From: Planctomycetaceae bacterium
GTDB taxonomy: Bacteria > Planctomycetota > Planctomycetia > Pirellulales > Pirellulaceae
DNA: 64,000 nucleotides
Direction: 5' to 3'
Assembly: GCA_020638995.1 (NCBI GenBank)
Contig: JACKHM010000004.1
Location: forward strand, 372,001-436,000
A model generated the notes under the pieces. The model was not told the origin of the DNA, ran no database searches, and was given only the letters and a program-made list of their open reading frames with translations. Of this stretch, positions 32,510-42,269 are shown in pieces. Position 1 is the stretch's first letter; the number at the start of each line of letters is the position of its first letter. The position numbers and the translations under genes were made by a program.

Positions 32510-33109
32510 TCGGAGTTCGCCACTAAAAAGGTGACGGCTACGTTTGTCACGGGGCTTTTTTCCGCTTACATGTTGCCCGAACAAGCCTGCGGCGAAGCTG
32601 TCGATCAGCGCGGTGATCTGTTCAGTCTGGGCAGCGTCAAGAACGCGATGTGTGGGGGACGGCCACCTTTTCGTGCCGAGATCAGTTACGCCGTGCTGCG
32701 CCGGAACGATCAGCGAGCGCGCCAACTGCCAACAAACTCATTTCCTTGGCCGAGCAAGCTGAATCGGAGATTATCGCACACGAGGCGATGTGGAAGTCGC
32801 TCGTCGGGAGGTGGGGGCTTGAACGAACCAAGAATCAAACCGCACCTCAAACTCGTACAAGCAGTCGGACTGACTGGCGTTTTGCAATCGGCAAAGACTG
32901 AGTGATGGCAGAGACTCCGAACATTGCTCGTCAAAGCAACGCTGGTTCGGCAGGACCAAGGTCAATCTCTCTCGATTTTCCCGGCGACAAACCGGGCCAC
33001 AGCCAAGAATGGTTCGGAAGGTTCGAGATCCGCGACGGAAATCACAGCGGTGACCAACTGCCTGTGCAATCGGATTCGGATTAGTCGCCGGGCGCGAGCC
33101 GTCTTTCGT
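32510..33109. other. Intergenic region with a kinase remnant
   Basis: Apart from the serine/threonine kinase remnant at 32540-32900, bases 32900-33109 hold no supported gene. They separate the convergent ends of the SGNH-like gene side and glnE. Confidence 0.5.
32540..32900 (+). pseudogene. Fragment of a Ser/Thr protein kinase
   Basis: One frame reads 'YMLPEQACGEAVDQRGDLFSL' (in part) and 'GGRPPFRAEISYAVLRR', the activation-loop end (APE-like 'PEQA'), subdomain IX Asp and 'G.PPF' of Hanks-type kinases. A later frame reads 'LISLAEQAESEIIAHEAMWKSL', as in planctomycete proteins of this class. The catalytic loop and ATP site are missing, and the pieces are out of frame with each other. Confidence 0.7.
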
Positions 33110-36100
33110 TCAACTTAAGGCATCGCCAAACACGCGTTGGAACCGTTTGCGATTCTCACGAGTGTACTCGCGGCAATCGTCTAACAGCGAACGGGCGCTC
33201 TCGTAACCGAGCAAGTAGGACAGCTTGTCAAGTTCTTGCTGGTCGCGTGGCAAGTCATGTCGAGCGGTCGTGTTCATCAACCGCAACCCCGACTCGACAC
33301 TGCGAAGGAAGCGATACGACTTGCTTAGATATTCGGCCAGTTCTTCGGGCAGGTAACCCAGTTCCCTTAACGCGGTGATGGCGTCAAGCGTTCCCGGCAC
33401 CAGGACATCAGGTGAGACGGCTGCGTGGCGCAACTGAGTCATTTGCACAATGAACTCGATGTCGACCGTACCACCGGGGCCGCGTTTTAAGTTTCTCGGT
33501 GTCGCGGTCTCTTGCAATTTGTGTCGCATGACACGAATCTGTTCGACGTTCTCGACGGACCACGGCGGTTCGACGATGCAACGCCTGACAGTTTGCATCG
33601 CAAGATTCTTGGCACGCTCGGTGCCATAAATTGGACGAGCCTTACAGAGGGATTGGCGTTCCCACAGTTGCGCTTGACCGCTCTCGAAATAGCGACCGAA
33701 CTCGTCAAGCGACAATGCGAGGCTTCCGCTCTTGCCGTTTGGACGCAGACGCGCATCCAGCTCATACAATCGGCCCTGCGGTCCAAGTTGCGTCACAACC
33801 TTGATAATCCGTTGGGCGAGTTGGCCGAAAAAATGTTGATTAGTAGTCGTCTTATCACGGCGAGACGCGTGAGCTGCCTTTGTCATGCCGTCGGCTTCGT
33901 AGAGAAAGACGATGTCCAAATCGCTGTGATAATTGGGCTCGCGACCACCGAGTTTTCCCAGGGCCAGAACAACGAGCGAACAAGGCTGGCCCGCACGTTC
34001 GCCGTCGCGAATCGTCGGCTCGCCGTGCTTGGCAACGAGCTGTGCGTACTCGCGGCGAGTGATCTCAGACAGGCAGACTTCCGCGATATCCGACAAAGCA
34101 CGATGCGTCGCCTGAATATCGTCGCGATTCAGGATATCGCGCACACCGACTCGCAAGTGCTGCGAGTGTTTGAAGCTCTGCAAAATAGGTTCGACATCCA
34201 CGGCGCCACGACTCAGGTCCCCGAGTGTCCCACGCAGCGAGTCAAGTGTCGGCAAGCGATCCAATATCAGTGAGTCCATCAACTCGTCGATCATGCCGGG
34301 ATTGCTGGTCAACAAGCCCGACAGGTACGAGCTCGATGCACACAGTTGTACATAGAGCTTCAACGACGGTGGGTTGAAGCTGAACAGCTCCCATAAAACA
34401 CCCTTGCCTCCGAGTGAATCGCTAACCTTGCTGAGATTCACCAAGGTTGCATCGGGATCGGGAGTTGCCGCGATCGCCCGCAGCAGTCGCGGCGCAATCG
34501 ATGCAAGAAAGTGTCGGCAGCGACGCGTTGAGAGAAAGGAGATTTTCTCAGTTGCTAGTGTGCTTAGAATCTTGTGGGCCTCGAACACATCGGCAAACCG
34601 ATAACGTCCCAAGACATCTCGCACGGTTTGTTCGAGCGGCGAGGGGTCCAGCACGAGGTCCGTCTCGGGATCGCTATCGCTATCTTCGCCAAAGGCATCA
34701 TGCAACAAGTGATCGAGGATCTTTCGATTCAGTTCGGTCTTTGTTGTCAAGTCCGTCTTCATCTGGGTGAGCGCGGAGGCTGATTCGTTGTCAACGTAGG
34801 ACATGCGAATTGCGAGCCGCCGCAATTCTGCTTCTGACACGGGAAGCGAATGAGTTTGCAGATCGAACATGATTTGCAGCCGATGTTCGACATTCCGAAG
34901 GAATTCGTAATTCTGCTCCAAAATCGTTCGCTCTTGCATCGTCAGGCAACCGGCTTGTTCAAGGGCACCGATTGCGGCGAGCGTATTTCCGACGCGAATC
35001 TCCGCCAAGTCGCCACCATTAAGCAGTTGGAGGAATTGGATGACAAACTCGATGTCACGAATTCCGCCGGCACCAGTCTTTACGTTTCGCGAGTCGGTAC
35101 CCTCGCGACGCGACCGCTGTTCAATTCTGCGTTTCAACGCCTTAATACCGGTGATATCTGCACGCGTCAGGTAGCGTCGGTAGATCCACGGCTCGAGCCT
35201 CTTGAGGAAGTGCTGCCCGAGTTCTAAGTCACCCGCAATTGCGCGTGCCTTTACGAAGGCCTGACGCTCCCAAGTTCGCCCCTTGGTATCGTAGTAGCGG
35301 AGCGCAGCGTCCACAGTTGTTGCCACAGGACCTTGACTTCCATCAGGTCGCAACCGCAGATCAACGCGATAAGCGGCGCCTAAGTCGGTTGGTTCGCCGA
35401 TGAACTTCCTGATCGTCCCCACGAGTCGCTCGAAGAACTCCTGATTGCTTACCGATTGCCCACCCTCGGTTCGACCTTCACCTTCATACAACATCACCAG
35501 ATCGATATCGCTCGAATAATTCAGTTCGATGCCGCCGAGTTTTCCAAGGGCCAAAATCACGAATCGAGCTGCTTCGCCATCCGACCGTTTCGGGGCACCC
35601 CGTTTGCCTTTGTCGCGCCGCAGAGCCGCTTGCAAAGCCGCCTCGCAGATTGCGTCCGCCAAAAACGAAATCTGTCGCGTGACGGTTTCGATACGCTGCT
35701 TGCGAATGATGTCTCCATACGCAATTCGCAACGTCTCGCGTCTTTTAAATCGTCGTAGTGCTTCCATCACGGATTCGTCACCGCTCAGCATTTTGACTTC
35801 GCTGCAGATTTCGTTAATCAGCACTTCGCGCGAGACTGGCTGACCCTCCGTCAATCGCAGCAAGTCATAGCTCTCAGGATCTCGAATCAGCAAATCGCTC
35901 AGATATTGGCTTGCCGAAAAGATCTGGAGCAGGGATGGCAGCGATTCTCGGTCGCGATCGAAAAGCGAGGCCAGCGCTAGGGGGCTGCGTGAAGCTGATA
36001 TAAACCGCTCCAAGCTGTTTAACACAGCGTCCGGGTCACTGACTCGCGGCATGTGTTCGCTGAGTTGTCCCCAGACGATAGCCAGCAAGTCGAGTGTTAC

Positions 36101-36226
36101 TCCCGTATCGGCCATCGATACCAGATTGCGATGGGCGCGGGGAACATCGTCGATACCCATCGCTCGCAGCCAGTCATGCGACTTTGCGGGGCTGTCCAAG
36201 TATTCGACGACGGAATCGATTTGCAT
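33110..36226 (-). CDS. glnE: Bifunctional glutamine synthetase adenylyltransferase/adenylyl-removing enzyme
   Basis: 1038-aa GlnE, which adds AMP to or removes AMP from glutamine synthetase according to nitrogen status (PII/UTase or glutamine signals). Both nucleotidyltransferase domains are visible. The N-terminal one (adenylyl removal) has 'LGKLGGIELNYSSDIDLVMLYE', represented here by its G-G and SDID parts, near residue 235. The C-terminal one (adenylylation) has 'LGKLGGREPNYHSDLDIVF' near residue 765. 'TGAGGIRDIEFVIQFLQL' and 'GPGGTVDIEFIVQM' are the matching PII-uridylyltransferase-like blocks. It is slightly longer than the E. coli enzyme. It lies 67 bases after the hydroxyacid dehydrogenase gene on the same strand; no glnA or glnB is in the window. 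Confidence 0.96.
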   Translation of the reverse strand: MQIDSVVEYLDSPAKSHDWLRAMGIDDVPRAHRNLVSMADTGVTLDLLAIVWGQLSEHMPRVSDPDAVLNSLERFISASRSPLALASLFDRDRESLPSLLQIFSASQYLSDLLIRDPESYDLLRLTEGQPVSREVLINEICSEVKMLSGDESVMEALRRFKRRETLRIAYGDIIRKQRIETVTRQISFLADAICEAALQAALRRDKGKRGAPKRSDGEAARFVILALGKLGGIELNYSSDIDLVMLYEGEGRTEGGQSVSNQEFFERLVGTIRKFIGEPTDLGAAYRVDLRLRPDGSQGPVATTVDAALRYYDTKGRTWERQAFVKARAIAGDLELGQHFLKRLEPWIYRRYLTRADITGIKALKRRIEQRSRREGTDSRNVKTGAGGIRDIEFVIQFLQLLNGGDLAEIRVGNTLAAIGALEQAGCLTMQERTILEQNYEFLRNVEHRLQIMFDLQTHSLPVSEAELRRLAIRMSYVDNESASALTQMKTDLTTKTELNRKILDHLLHDAFGEDSDSDPETDLVLDPSPLEQTVRDVLGRYRFADVFEAHKILSTLATEKISFLSTRRCRHFLASIAPRLLRAIAATPDPDATLVNLSKVSDSLGGKGVLWELFSFNPPSLKLYVQLCASSSYLSGLLTSNPGMIDELMDSLILDRLPTLDSLRGTLGDLSRGAVDVEPILQSFKHSQHLRVGVRDILNRDDIQATHRALSDIAEVCLSEITRREYAQLVAKHGEPTIRDGERAGQPCSLVVLALGKLGGREPNYHSDLDIVFLYEADGMTKAAHASRRDKTTTNQHFFGQLAQRIIKVVTQLGPQGRLYELDARLRPNGKSGSLALSLDEFGRYFESGQAQLWERQSLCKARPIYGTERAKNLAMQTVRRCIVEPPWSVENVEQIRVMRHKLQETATPRNLKRGPGGTVDIEFIVQMTQLRHAAVSPDVLVPGTLDAITALRELGYLPEELAEYLSKSYRFLRSVESGLRLMNTTARHDLPRDQQELDKLSYLLGYESARSLLDDCREYTRENRKRFQRVFGDALS

Positions 36227-36293
36227 GGCTGTATTGAGCGTTCGGCAGTCGGCGTTCGGCGGTCAGCCAAAAAACGGACCGCTCCCAGCTATC

Positions 36294-37271
36294 CTACTCT
36301 CGATTCACCCAACATCGAAGTGGTTCACCTTTCAATCCTGCGATCAGATTGTCGGCTGCGATTTCGGCCATGCCGTTTCGGCTCGATACCGTTGCGCTGG
36401 CAATGTGCGGAGCAATCACGCAATTCGGCAGCGTCAGCAGCGGATCGTCCATTGGAATCGGCTCGGGGTCGGTAACATCCAGCCCGGCGGCGAAGATTTC
36501 GCCACTTTTCAATGCGTCGTAAAGGTCTTTCTGATTGTGAATCGGTCCACGAGCACTGTTGATGAATACGGCTGTATTCTTCATTTTTCGGAATGCCGCG
36601 GCATTGAACATCCCTTTGGTTGTCTCGTTCAAGTCGGTATGAACGGACACGAAGTCGGACTCTTTGAACAAAGTGTCCGCATCGACTTGCTTAGCACCCA
36701 GCTCCTTTTCGGCAGCTTCGTTGCGATACTTGTCGTGATAGAGCACCTTCATTCCAAAGCCGCCATGGCAACGCTTTGCCATCGCAAAACCAATGCGTCC
36801 CATGCCGACGATCCCGACAGTTCGGCCAATCAGATCAACGCCAATATGACCGAGCGGTTCCCAAGTCTGCCACTTCCCCGCGCGAATATAGTCTTGGCCT
36901 TCGACGATTCGTCGTGAAGCCGACATTAACAATGCAAATGCCATGTCAGCCGTCGCGTCGGTCAATACATCGGGCGTATTGCCGACACGAATTCCGCGAC
37001 GAGTTGCTTCGGCGATATCGATATTGTTGAATCCAACGGCGAAATTGCTGATCACCTTAAGTTGCGGTCCGGCCGCGTCCATGAACTCGGCATCAACCCG
37101 CTCGGTCAACAGCGACAACACGCCCTCGCAACCAGCGATTCGCTGCAGCAGAACTTCTCGCGAAGGTGGCAAGTGTTCGGGCCAGACATCGGCATTACAG
37201 GCAGCAACCACCTTTTGCAGACCGGCGGCGGGGATTTCTCGGGTTACAAATACTTTCGATTTGTCGCTCAT
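36294..37271 (-). CDS. D-isomer-specific 2-hydroxyacid dehydrogenase (glyoxylate/hydroxypyruvate reductase type)
   Basis: 325-aa NAD(P)-dependent dehydrogenase that would reduce glyoxylate or hydroxypyruvate, or oxidise a D-2-hydroxyacid. The Rossmann motif is 'VGIVGMGRIGFAMAKRC' near residue 146, and the N-terminal part has 'ISNFAVGFNNIDI', typical of GyaR/GhrB-like enzymes. The catalytic Arg is in 'FINSARGPIHNQKDL' near residue 238, the Glu in 'GLDVTDPEPIPMDDPL', and the His in 'CVIAPHIASAT' near residue 289. All catalytic positions are intact. It starts at ATG 37271 and is divergent from the aminotransferase gene. Confidence 0.92.
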   Translation of the reverse strand: MSDKSKVFVTREIPAAGLQKVVAACNADVWPEHLPPSREVLLQRIAGCEGVLSLLTERVDAEFMDAAGPQLKVISNFAVGFNNIDIAEATRRGIRVGNTPDVLTDATADMAFALLMSASRRIVEGQDYIRAGKWQTWEPLGHIGVDLIGRTVGIVGMGRIGFAMAKRCHGGFGMKVLYHDKYRNEAAEKELGAKQVDADTLFKESDFVSVHTDLNETTKGMFNAAAFRKMKNTAVFINSARGPIHNQKDLYDALKSGEIFAAGLDVTDPEPIPMDDPLLTLPNCVIAPHIASATVSSRNGMAEIAADNLIAGLKGEPLRCWVNRE

Positions 37272-37354
37272 TTACTGGTTCCGTTGGGATGAGTCGATTG
37301 GATTCGAGGGCTATACTGTCAGCTTTCTGGACATCGCAGAATCGGAGACTCCGC

Positions 37355-38647
37355 ATGAACCGTGTCGTTGAACAATATAAACGGGCCTGTAACTCGTTGG
37401 CAGGTGGGGTGTCCTCTTCGACGCGAGTCAATCAAGCCCTTGGCCACGCGATGCTCTTTGATCGCGCGGACGGTTGTCGTTTGTGGGATTTAGATGGACG
37501 CGAATATATCGATCTGTGTTGCAGCCATGGCGCGACACTGCTGGGCCACGGTGATACGAGGATTCGTGAGGCCGTCGACCGAACGCTCGCGCGAGGTGCC
37601 GCTTGTTCGTACGAGAACGAGTTGCACGCCGAACTGGCCGAGTTGCTGTGCGAAACCGTTCCGTGCCTGGAACGCGTACGTCTCACAGGGTCCGGAACCG
37701 AAGCAACCATGCACTGCATCCGACTGGCACGTGCTTTCACTGGGCGAACCAAGCTCGTGCGATTCGAGGGTAATTTTCACGGCTATCACGATCAAGTCAT
37801 GTGGGCGGCGGCGGGCGCGCTGGGGCAGTTGAACCCCGCGTTAGCTCCCATTTCGACCGGTGTGACGCCGGGCATCGATCAACACTTGATTCAGATTCCG
37901 TACAATCGTCCCGATTTGCTCGAACAAGCGTTCAAGCAACAAGGTGATGAGATTGCGGCAGTGATTTGCGAAGCCGTGTACTACAACGCAGGTTGTGTAC
38001 TGCCGACCGATGAATTCGTCTCTGCAATGCGACGGCTGACGACCGAGCATGGTTCGCTGCTGATCTTTGATGAGATCTTGAGCGCATTTCGCATGTGTGC
38101 CGGCGGCGCTCAAGAGCATCTCGGCGTGACCCCCGATCTCTGCACGATCGGAAAGGCAGTTGGTGGCGGATATCCAATCAGCGTCTTTGGAGGGCGTGCG
38201 GAGATCATGCGAAGACTGATGCCGGAAGGTGATTGCCAGCACAGCGGGACATACAACGGACATCCCGTGTCCGTGGCAGCGGCTGGAGCCGCGATTCGTG
38301 CCTTTCGCGAGCCAGGATTTTACCACGGCATTGATGCGATCTCCGATCGACTTTATTCCGGGCTGAGAGATCTCTTTCAGAAGCACGGAGTGCCCGGCCG
38401 GATACAAGGACTGGGAGCGCGATTTGGGATCTACTTCGGAATCGAGCACGAAATACGAGACTATGCGGATTCTAAGAAGCACGACCGGGAGATGATGCTG
38501 CGATTCATTGCAGCCGCAATCTCGAACGGCGTTTACTTCCACGACTACGGCGGTGGCGCGGTCCACCATGGATTCTGTGCCGCGATGCAGGATGCCGATG
38601 TGGACGAAGCACTGAGCCGGCTTGATCGAGCGATTGCTACCCTGTGA
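37355..38647 (+). CDS. Class III aminotransferase (glutamate-1-semialdehyde aminomutase-like)
   Basis: 430-aa PLP enzyme starting at ATG 37355 ('MNRVVEQYKRACNSLAGGVS'); the longer open frame upstream overlaps the divergent promoter region and is not coding. It has 'GREYIDLCCSHGATLLGHGD', 'VRLTGSGTEATMHCIRLAR' (PLP phosphate site), 'LIFDEILSAFR' (PLP ring Asp) and the Schiff-base Lys in 'LCTIGKAVGGGYP'. The architecture is like HemL, but several HemL-specific positions differ and the protein is not next to other heme genes. It may therefore act on another amino sugar or semialdehyde. It converges with the SLC13 gene. Confidence 0.88.
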   Translation: MNRVVEQYKRACNSLAGGVSSSTRVNQALGHAMLFDRADGCRLWDLDGREYIDLCCSHGATLLGHGDTRIREAVDRTLARGAACSYENELHAELAELLCETVPCLERVRLTGSGTEATMHCIRLARAFTGRTKLVRFEGNFHGYHDQVMWAAAGALGQLNPALAPISTGVTPGIDQHLIQIPYNRPDLLEQAFKQQGDEIAAVICEAVYYNAGCVLPTDEFVSAMRRLTTEHGSLLIFDEILSAFRMCAGGAQEHLGVTPDLCTIGKAVGGGYPISVFGGRAEIMRRLMPEGDCQHSGTYNGHPVSVAAAGAAIRAFREPGFYHGIDAISDRLYSGLRDLFQKHGVPGRIQGLGARFGIYFGIEHEIRDYADSKKHDREMMLRFIAAAISNGVYFHDYGGGAVHHGFCAAMQDADVDEALSRLDRAIATL

Positions 38648-38683
38648 ACCGGGCGGAAGCGTTGAGCCCTGTCAACGAAGGTG

Positions 38684-40252
38684 CTATTGCGTCATGCCGA
38701 AAACACGCGTGCCGACCAGCCACATCCACAGCGAGATCAAAGCTATCGATAACAGATTTAGCCATAGACCGGCTTTGACCATTGAGCCGATCGCAATATG
38801 CCCGCTTCCAAATACGATCGCGTTTGGTGGCGTTGCGACGGGCAGCATGAACGCGCAAGTTGCTGCGAGCGTTGCCGGAACAAGTAATAACATCGGATCG
38901 ACATTCATACCCTGAGCGACTCCGTACAATATCGGTAGGAATGTTGCTGCGGTCGGCGTATTGCTCGTCAACTCGGTCAGGAATACGACCAAGGTGACGA
39001 CGGCGATCATGAGCGCGATCTTGGATAGGTCCAAGACCTCGACTCTCGTCCCGATCCATTCTGCCAGTCCACTGTCGGCAACCGCCTCGGCCAAGCAAAA
39101 ACCGCCGCCGAATAGGAGCAACACACCCCAGGGAATATTTACAGCCGTCTCCCAATCCAGCGCCGCGCGGCCTTTGTGCAAGTCGACCGGGATCAAAAAA
39201 AGCGAGATCATACCGACTAACGCAATCACGGTATCATCCACCTTGGCGATGGCAGGCAGCAACTCGACGAGCCATTGAGCGTTGGTCACCGGTTCGCGAA
39301 CGACCCATGCAAACGCAGTCAACCCAAAGACAACGAGCACGATCCACTCGCCTCGCGACACTCGGCCCATCTTGTCGAGTTCCGTTTGGATCAGCGCACG
39401 ACTTCCATCGAGCTGCTTAACACGAATCGGAAAGACTGCTTTCGTCAACAACATCCACGTAGCAGCGAGTAGCATGAGCGCGAGCGGAGTCGCAAACAGC
39501 ATCCAGCGCCCGAACCCAATCGTGATATGTTTCTCGTCGGCAAAACCCGCCAGAAAAAGATTCGTCGGTGTCCCGACCAGTGTGGCAAGTCCTCCGATGC
39601 TGGCTGCATAGGCAATTCCCAGCATCATGCACGTCGCGAAATTTTCCCCGGCTCCGCCAACGCTCTTTCGAATTCCGTGCGATTCTTGGTCGGCTTGATG
39701 AAGGTGTTCGCTCAGCAAGGTTACCAGGCTCAATCCGATCGGCAACATCATCACCGTCGAAGCCGTGTTGCTGATCCACATACTCAGGCCGGCAGTCGCC
39801 AGCATAAACCCGGCCACCAAGCGAGACGGCTGAGTCCCTACGAGTGACACCGTCAGCAAGGCAATTCGTCGATGCAGATTCCACTTCTCAACCGCTCGCG
39901 CGATCATGAAACCGCCCATAAACAGAAAAATATATTTGTTCGCATAGGACGGAGCGGCTGCCGAAAGATCAAGGATGCCACACAAGGGAAACAATACTAG
40001 CGGCAACATCGAAGTGACCGGCAGCGGGATCGCCTCGGTCATCCACCAAATTGCCATCAATGTCGCGATGGCACCGGTTTTGGTGGCCTCGGGTGTTAAC
40101 GCGTCGAGCGAGCCGAGATAGGAGTAAACGAACAACGCGAGCAAGGGACCGGCGATCCGTCCACACCACGAGACCAGCTGCGGAGGACGAGAATCGGACG
40201 CAGGAGTCCTTACAGGCTGCACTTCGACAGCATCTGGCGATTTCTCGGCCAT
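38684..40252 (-). CDS. SLC13/DASS family sodium:anion (dicarboxylate or sulfate) symporter
   Basis: 522-aa inner-membrane carrier with about 11-12 hydrophobic segments. The two Ser-Asn-Thr signatures of the family are present: 'WISNTASTVMMLPI' near residue 155 and 'LTSNTPTAATFLPI' near residue 420. These form the sodium and substrate sites in the repeat halves. 'IWWMTEAIPLPVTSMLPLV' near residue 50 is the conserved SLC13 N-terminal block. The start at 40252 ('MAEKSPDAV') is chosen because it avoids overlapping thiG; an open frame extends further upstream. It follows thiS-thiG by 25 bases, though a link with thiamine is not expected. Substrate could be succinate, citrate or sulfate. Confidence 0.92.
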   Translation of the reverse strand: MAEKSPDAVEVQPVRTPASDSRPPQLVSWCGRIAGPLLALFVYSYLGSLDALTPEATKTGAIATLMAIWWMTEAIPLPVTSMLPLVLFPLCGILDLSAAAPSYANKYIFLFMGGFMIARAVEKWNLHRRIALLTVSLVGTQPSRLVAGFMLATAGLSMWISNTASTVMMLPIGLSLVTLLSEHLHQADQESHGIRKSVGGAGENFATCMMLGIAYAASIGGLATLVGTPTNLFLAGFADEKHITIGFGRWMLFATPLALMLLAATWMLLTKAVFPIRVKQLDGSRALIQTELDKMGRVSRGEWIVLVVFGLTAFAWVVREPVTNAQWLVELLPAIAKVDDTVIALVGMISLFLIPVDLHKGRAALDWETAVNIPWGVLLLFGGGFCLAEAVADSGLAEWIGTRVEVLDLSKIALMIAVVTLVVFLTELTSNTPTAATFLPILYGVAQGMNVDPMLLLVPATLAATCAFMLPVATPPNAIVFGSGHIAIGSMVKAGLWLNLLSIALISLWMWLVGTRVFGMTQ

Positions 40253-40277
40253 AGCGGACTCGACTGGAGTCAGATGA

Positions 40278-41138
40278 TTACCAGGGGCGACTCGCGATAA
40301 CACCGTCTTCAGGACTGCTCGCGGTGGCGTAGAGGCGTTTTGGAATTCGTCCTGCTTGGTAGGCCAACCGGCCCGCCTCACAGGCTGCGTTCATAGCACG
40401 AGCCATCTTCACAGGATCACGAGCGTGCGCGATACCCGTGTTCAGCAGAATCGCGTCCACACCGAGCTCCATAGCGAAAGTAATATCGCTCGCCGTACCA
40501 ACTCCGGCGTCGATAATCACGGGATAATCTGGATCATCGTCTTTCAGATACTCCAGGCAAATGCGGATGTTGTTCGGATTCAGCACACCCTGTCCCGAGC
40601 CAATCGGACTGCCAGCGGGCATCACGGCGGTTGCTCCGGCGCGCTTTAAACGCTGTGCAGTTACGGGATCGTCGTTTGTATAGCAAAGGACCTGAAATCC
40701 TTCCGCAACCAACTGCTCGGTCGCCTCCAGCGTCGCAATTGGATCTGGCAATAATGTCTTGCTGTCTCCGAGCACCTCGAGCTTGACCCAATCCGCCCCA
40801 GGATTTTCGAGCCCGCGAAGAATCTCGCGGCCGAGCCGCGCCGTCCGAATTGCATCTTTCGCGTTAAAGCACCCAGCGGTATTCGGCAGCAGCGTGTAAC
40901 GATCCAGATCGATGTAGTCCAGAATGTTCTTGCCGTCACCGTCGTACAACCGTTCTCGGCGAACCGCGACCGTTATGCACTCCGTCCGCGACACGTCCAA
41001 CGCCTCGCGCATCAAGTCGAAAGTTTCGTACTTGCCGGTGCCAACAATCAATCGATTCTTGAAAACGTGCTTACCAATCCAGAATGCATCGTCTGCGTTT
41101 TCCGTTTGGAGCGACTCCGTTTGGGCGTCCGTGGCCAC
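40278..41138 (-). CDS. thiG: Thiazole synthase
   Basis: 286-aa TIM-barrel enzyme that forms the thiazole ring of thiamine from deoxyxylulose 5-phosphate, the thiocarboxylate on ThiS and dehydroglycine. Clear family blocks are 'RLIVGTGKYETFDLM', 'TLLPNTAGCFNAKDAIRTARL', 'WVKLEVLGDSKTLLPD', 'AVMPAGSPIGSGQG' and 'VIIDAGVGTASD'. The active-site Lys forming the imine is in the 'WVKLEV' strand. A C-terminal extension continues to 'EDGVIASRPW'. It lies six bases after thiS, so the two are surely co-transcribed. No ThiF or ThiH/ThiO is in the window, and no TPP riboswitch was found. Confidence 0.96.
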   Translation of the reverse strand: MATDAQTESLQTENADDAFWIGKHVFKNRLIVGTGKYETFDLMREALDVSRTECITVAVRRERLYDGDGKNILDYIDLDRYTLLPNTAGCFNAKDAIRTARLGREILRGLENPGADWVKLEVLGDSKTLLPDPIATLEATEQLVAEGFQVLCYTNDDPVTAQRLKRAGATAVMPAGSPIGSGQGVLNPNNIRICLEYLKDDDPDYPVIIDAGVGTASDITFAMELGVDAILLNTGIAHARDPVKMARAMNAACEAGRLAYQAGRIPKRLYATASSPEDGVIASRPW

Positions 41139-41144
41139 GATTTT

Positions 41145-41345
41145 TCAACCTCCTCCGACCAGCGTTACTACTTCGAGCTGGTCACCTTCTTGTAGTATCG
41201 TTTCGCCGTGACGATCCCGCGGGGCCAGCTCGAGATTCACTTCGACGGCCACACGGCGCGGGTCGAGCTTCGAATCTTCCAGCAATTCCGCGATTGTGAT
41301 CTCGTCGCGAACTTGGCGAGACTCGCCGTTAAATAAGATATTCAT
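41145..41345 (-). CDS. thiS: Sulfur carrier protein for thiamine synthesis
   Basis: 66-aa ubiquitin-fold protein starting 'MNILFNGESRQVRDEITIAE' and ending in the Gly-Gly tail ('VTLVGGG') that carries the sulfur as a thiocarboxylate for ThiG. The ATG at 41345 gives the normal ThiS length; the larger open frame upstream overlaps the preceding gene. It sits directly before thiG on the same strand. The tail has an extra Gly after the usual GG, which would normally end the protein, so processing to GG or use as is cannot be told. Confidence 0.92.
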   Translation of the reverse strand: MNILFNGESRQVRDEITIAELLEDSKLDPRRVAVEVNLELAPRDRHGETILQEGDQLEVVTLVGGG

Positions 41346-41368
41346 GAATATGTCGCGATCGTGCGCAG

Positions 41369-41920
41369 CTATTCGACTTGAATATTTCGAGCGGAACCAG
41401 TGCCCAACACCATCATGGGGCTTGCCTGTGCAAAATTGTACTGAGCCGCTTGCCGATTCCAAGGCAGCCAATAGGCAACATAGCGGCCGGTGTTTGCATC
41501 TGCGACGTAAACGACACTCTCAGCCGGTGCAATGTTACCGCCTTGCGTCCGAAAGTTTGCCGCTCCGGTTACCATGAGGTATTGCGGTTGCTTGCCTTGC
41601 TCAACACCCAAATCCGCTACGACATTCGCGCGATAGGCGCCGCCCATTGCCCCGGTTCGTGGGTTCAGCACCGAGCAAGTCAACTCGCCCGTGATGAAAT
41701 CGAGCACAAAGAAGCCTTCGACCCCATCTTGGATGGGACCTGTTGCTATCGCCATGGTTGTCCCGCCGTGAGTCGACGACGCGTTTAGCAGCGTTGTCGG
41801 CAGTTGAAATCGCGGGCTGGAAAACTGGACAGCGACGATCGCCCCAACTGCGGCTCCGACCGCCAAGCCACAGAACAGCAATCCCCAGCGACCGGATTTC
41901 AATAGACGCAACATAATCAT
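41369..41920 (-). CDS. Membrane-anchored hypothetical protein
   Basis: 183-aa protein with one N-terminal hydrophobic segment (about residues 11-32) and a beta-rich outer domain: 'MAIATGPIQDGVEGFFVLDFITGELTC' in part, 'QYLMVTGAANFR', 'VVYVADANTGRYVAYWLPW'. The strand pattern 'FFVLDFITG...VYVADANTG' resembles two blades of a small propeller-like or dehydrogenase-like repeat. I have seen this layout in planctomycete hypotheticals but know no function. It ends 23 bases before thiS, so it is probably the first gene of that transcript. Confidence 0.75.
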   Translation of the reverse strand: MIMLRLLKSGRWGLLFCGLAVGAAVGAIVAVQFSSPRFQLPTTLLNASSTHGGTTMAIATGPIQDGVEGFFVLDFITGELTCSVLNPRTGAMGGAYRANVVADLGVEQGKQPQYLMVTGAANFRTQGGNIAPAESVVYVADANTGRYVAYWLPWNRQAAQYNFAQASPMMVLGTGSARNIQVE

Positions 41921-42269
41921 CTCCTTGAATTCATGGGACGTCAGTCGCTAAGGTTCACACAAAGAGATACTAAATGTGAACCGCGTGACTGGCAGCAAAA
42001 CTTTCGAGCTAAGAGACAAGTTCCCAATTTAGAAGCCCCAACCACAGACTGCAACTAGCATTTTCCTCCCCAAATTATCGGTCCCTGGCCGCCAAGTATC
42101 TTACACCAGCGCCGCAGTATCGACTATCGCCGCGTAATGCCGCCCATTGAGCCGCCCGCGGCTGGGTGGTTAATGTAGAGTTCTGACGAGTCGGCCACCG
42201 AGTGCCGCCTGGAAAGCGTCGGATTGAGGGAAAGCTTGTGTCGCCCATTAGTTGGTCCTGGCTACGTCG
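41921..42269. other. Divergent intergenic region
   Basis: About 350 bases between divergent genes. No TPP riboswitch-like CTGAGA/ACCTGA pair was found for the thi transcript, and no RNA or repeat is evident. Confidence 0.5.

Noticed and set aside
33512..34273. A 253-codon plus-strand open frame inside glnE
   Set aside because: Antisense to a strongly conserved GlnE domain; no motif of its own.
41921..42060. A TPP riboswitch ahead of the thiS-thiG transcript
   Set aside because: The conserved CUGAGA and ACCUGA-type elements were not found on the minus strand.
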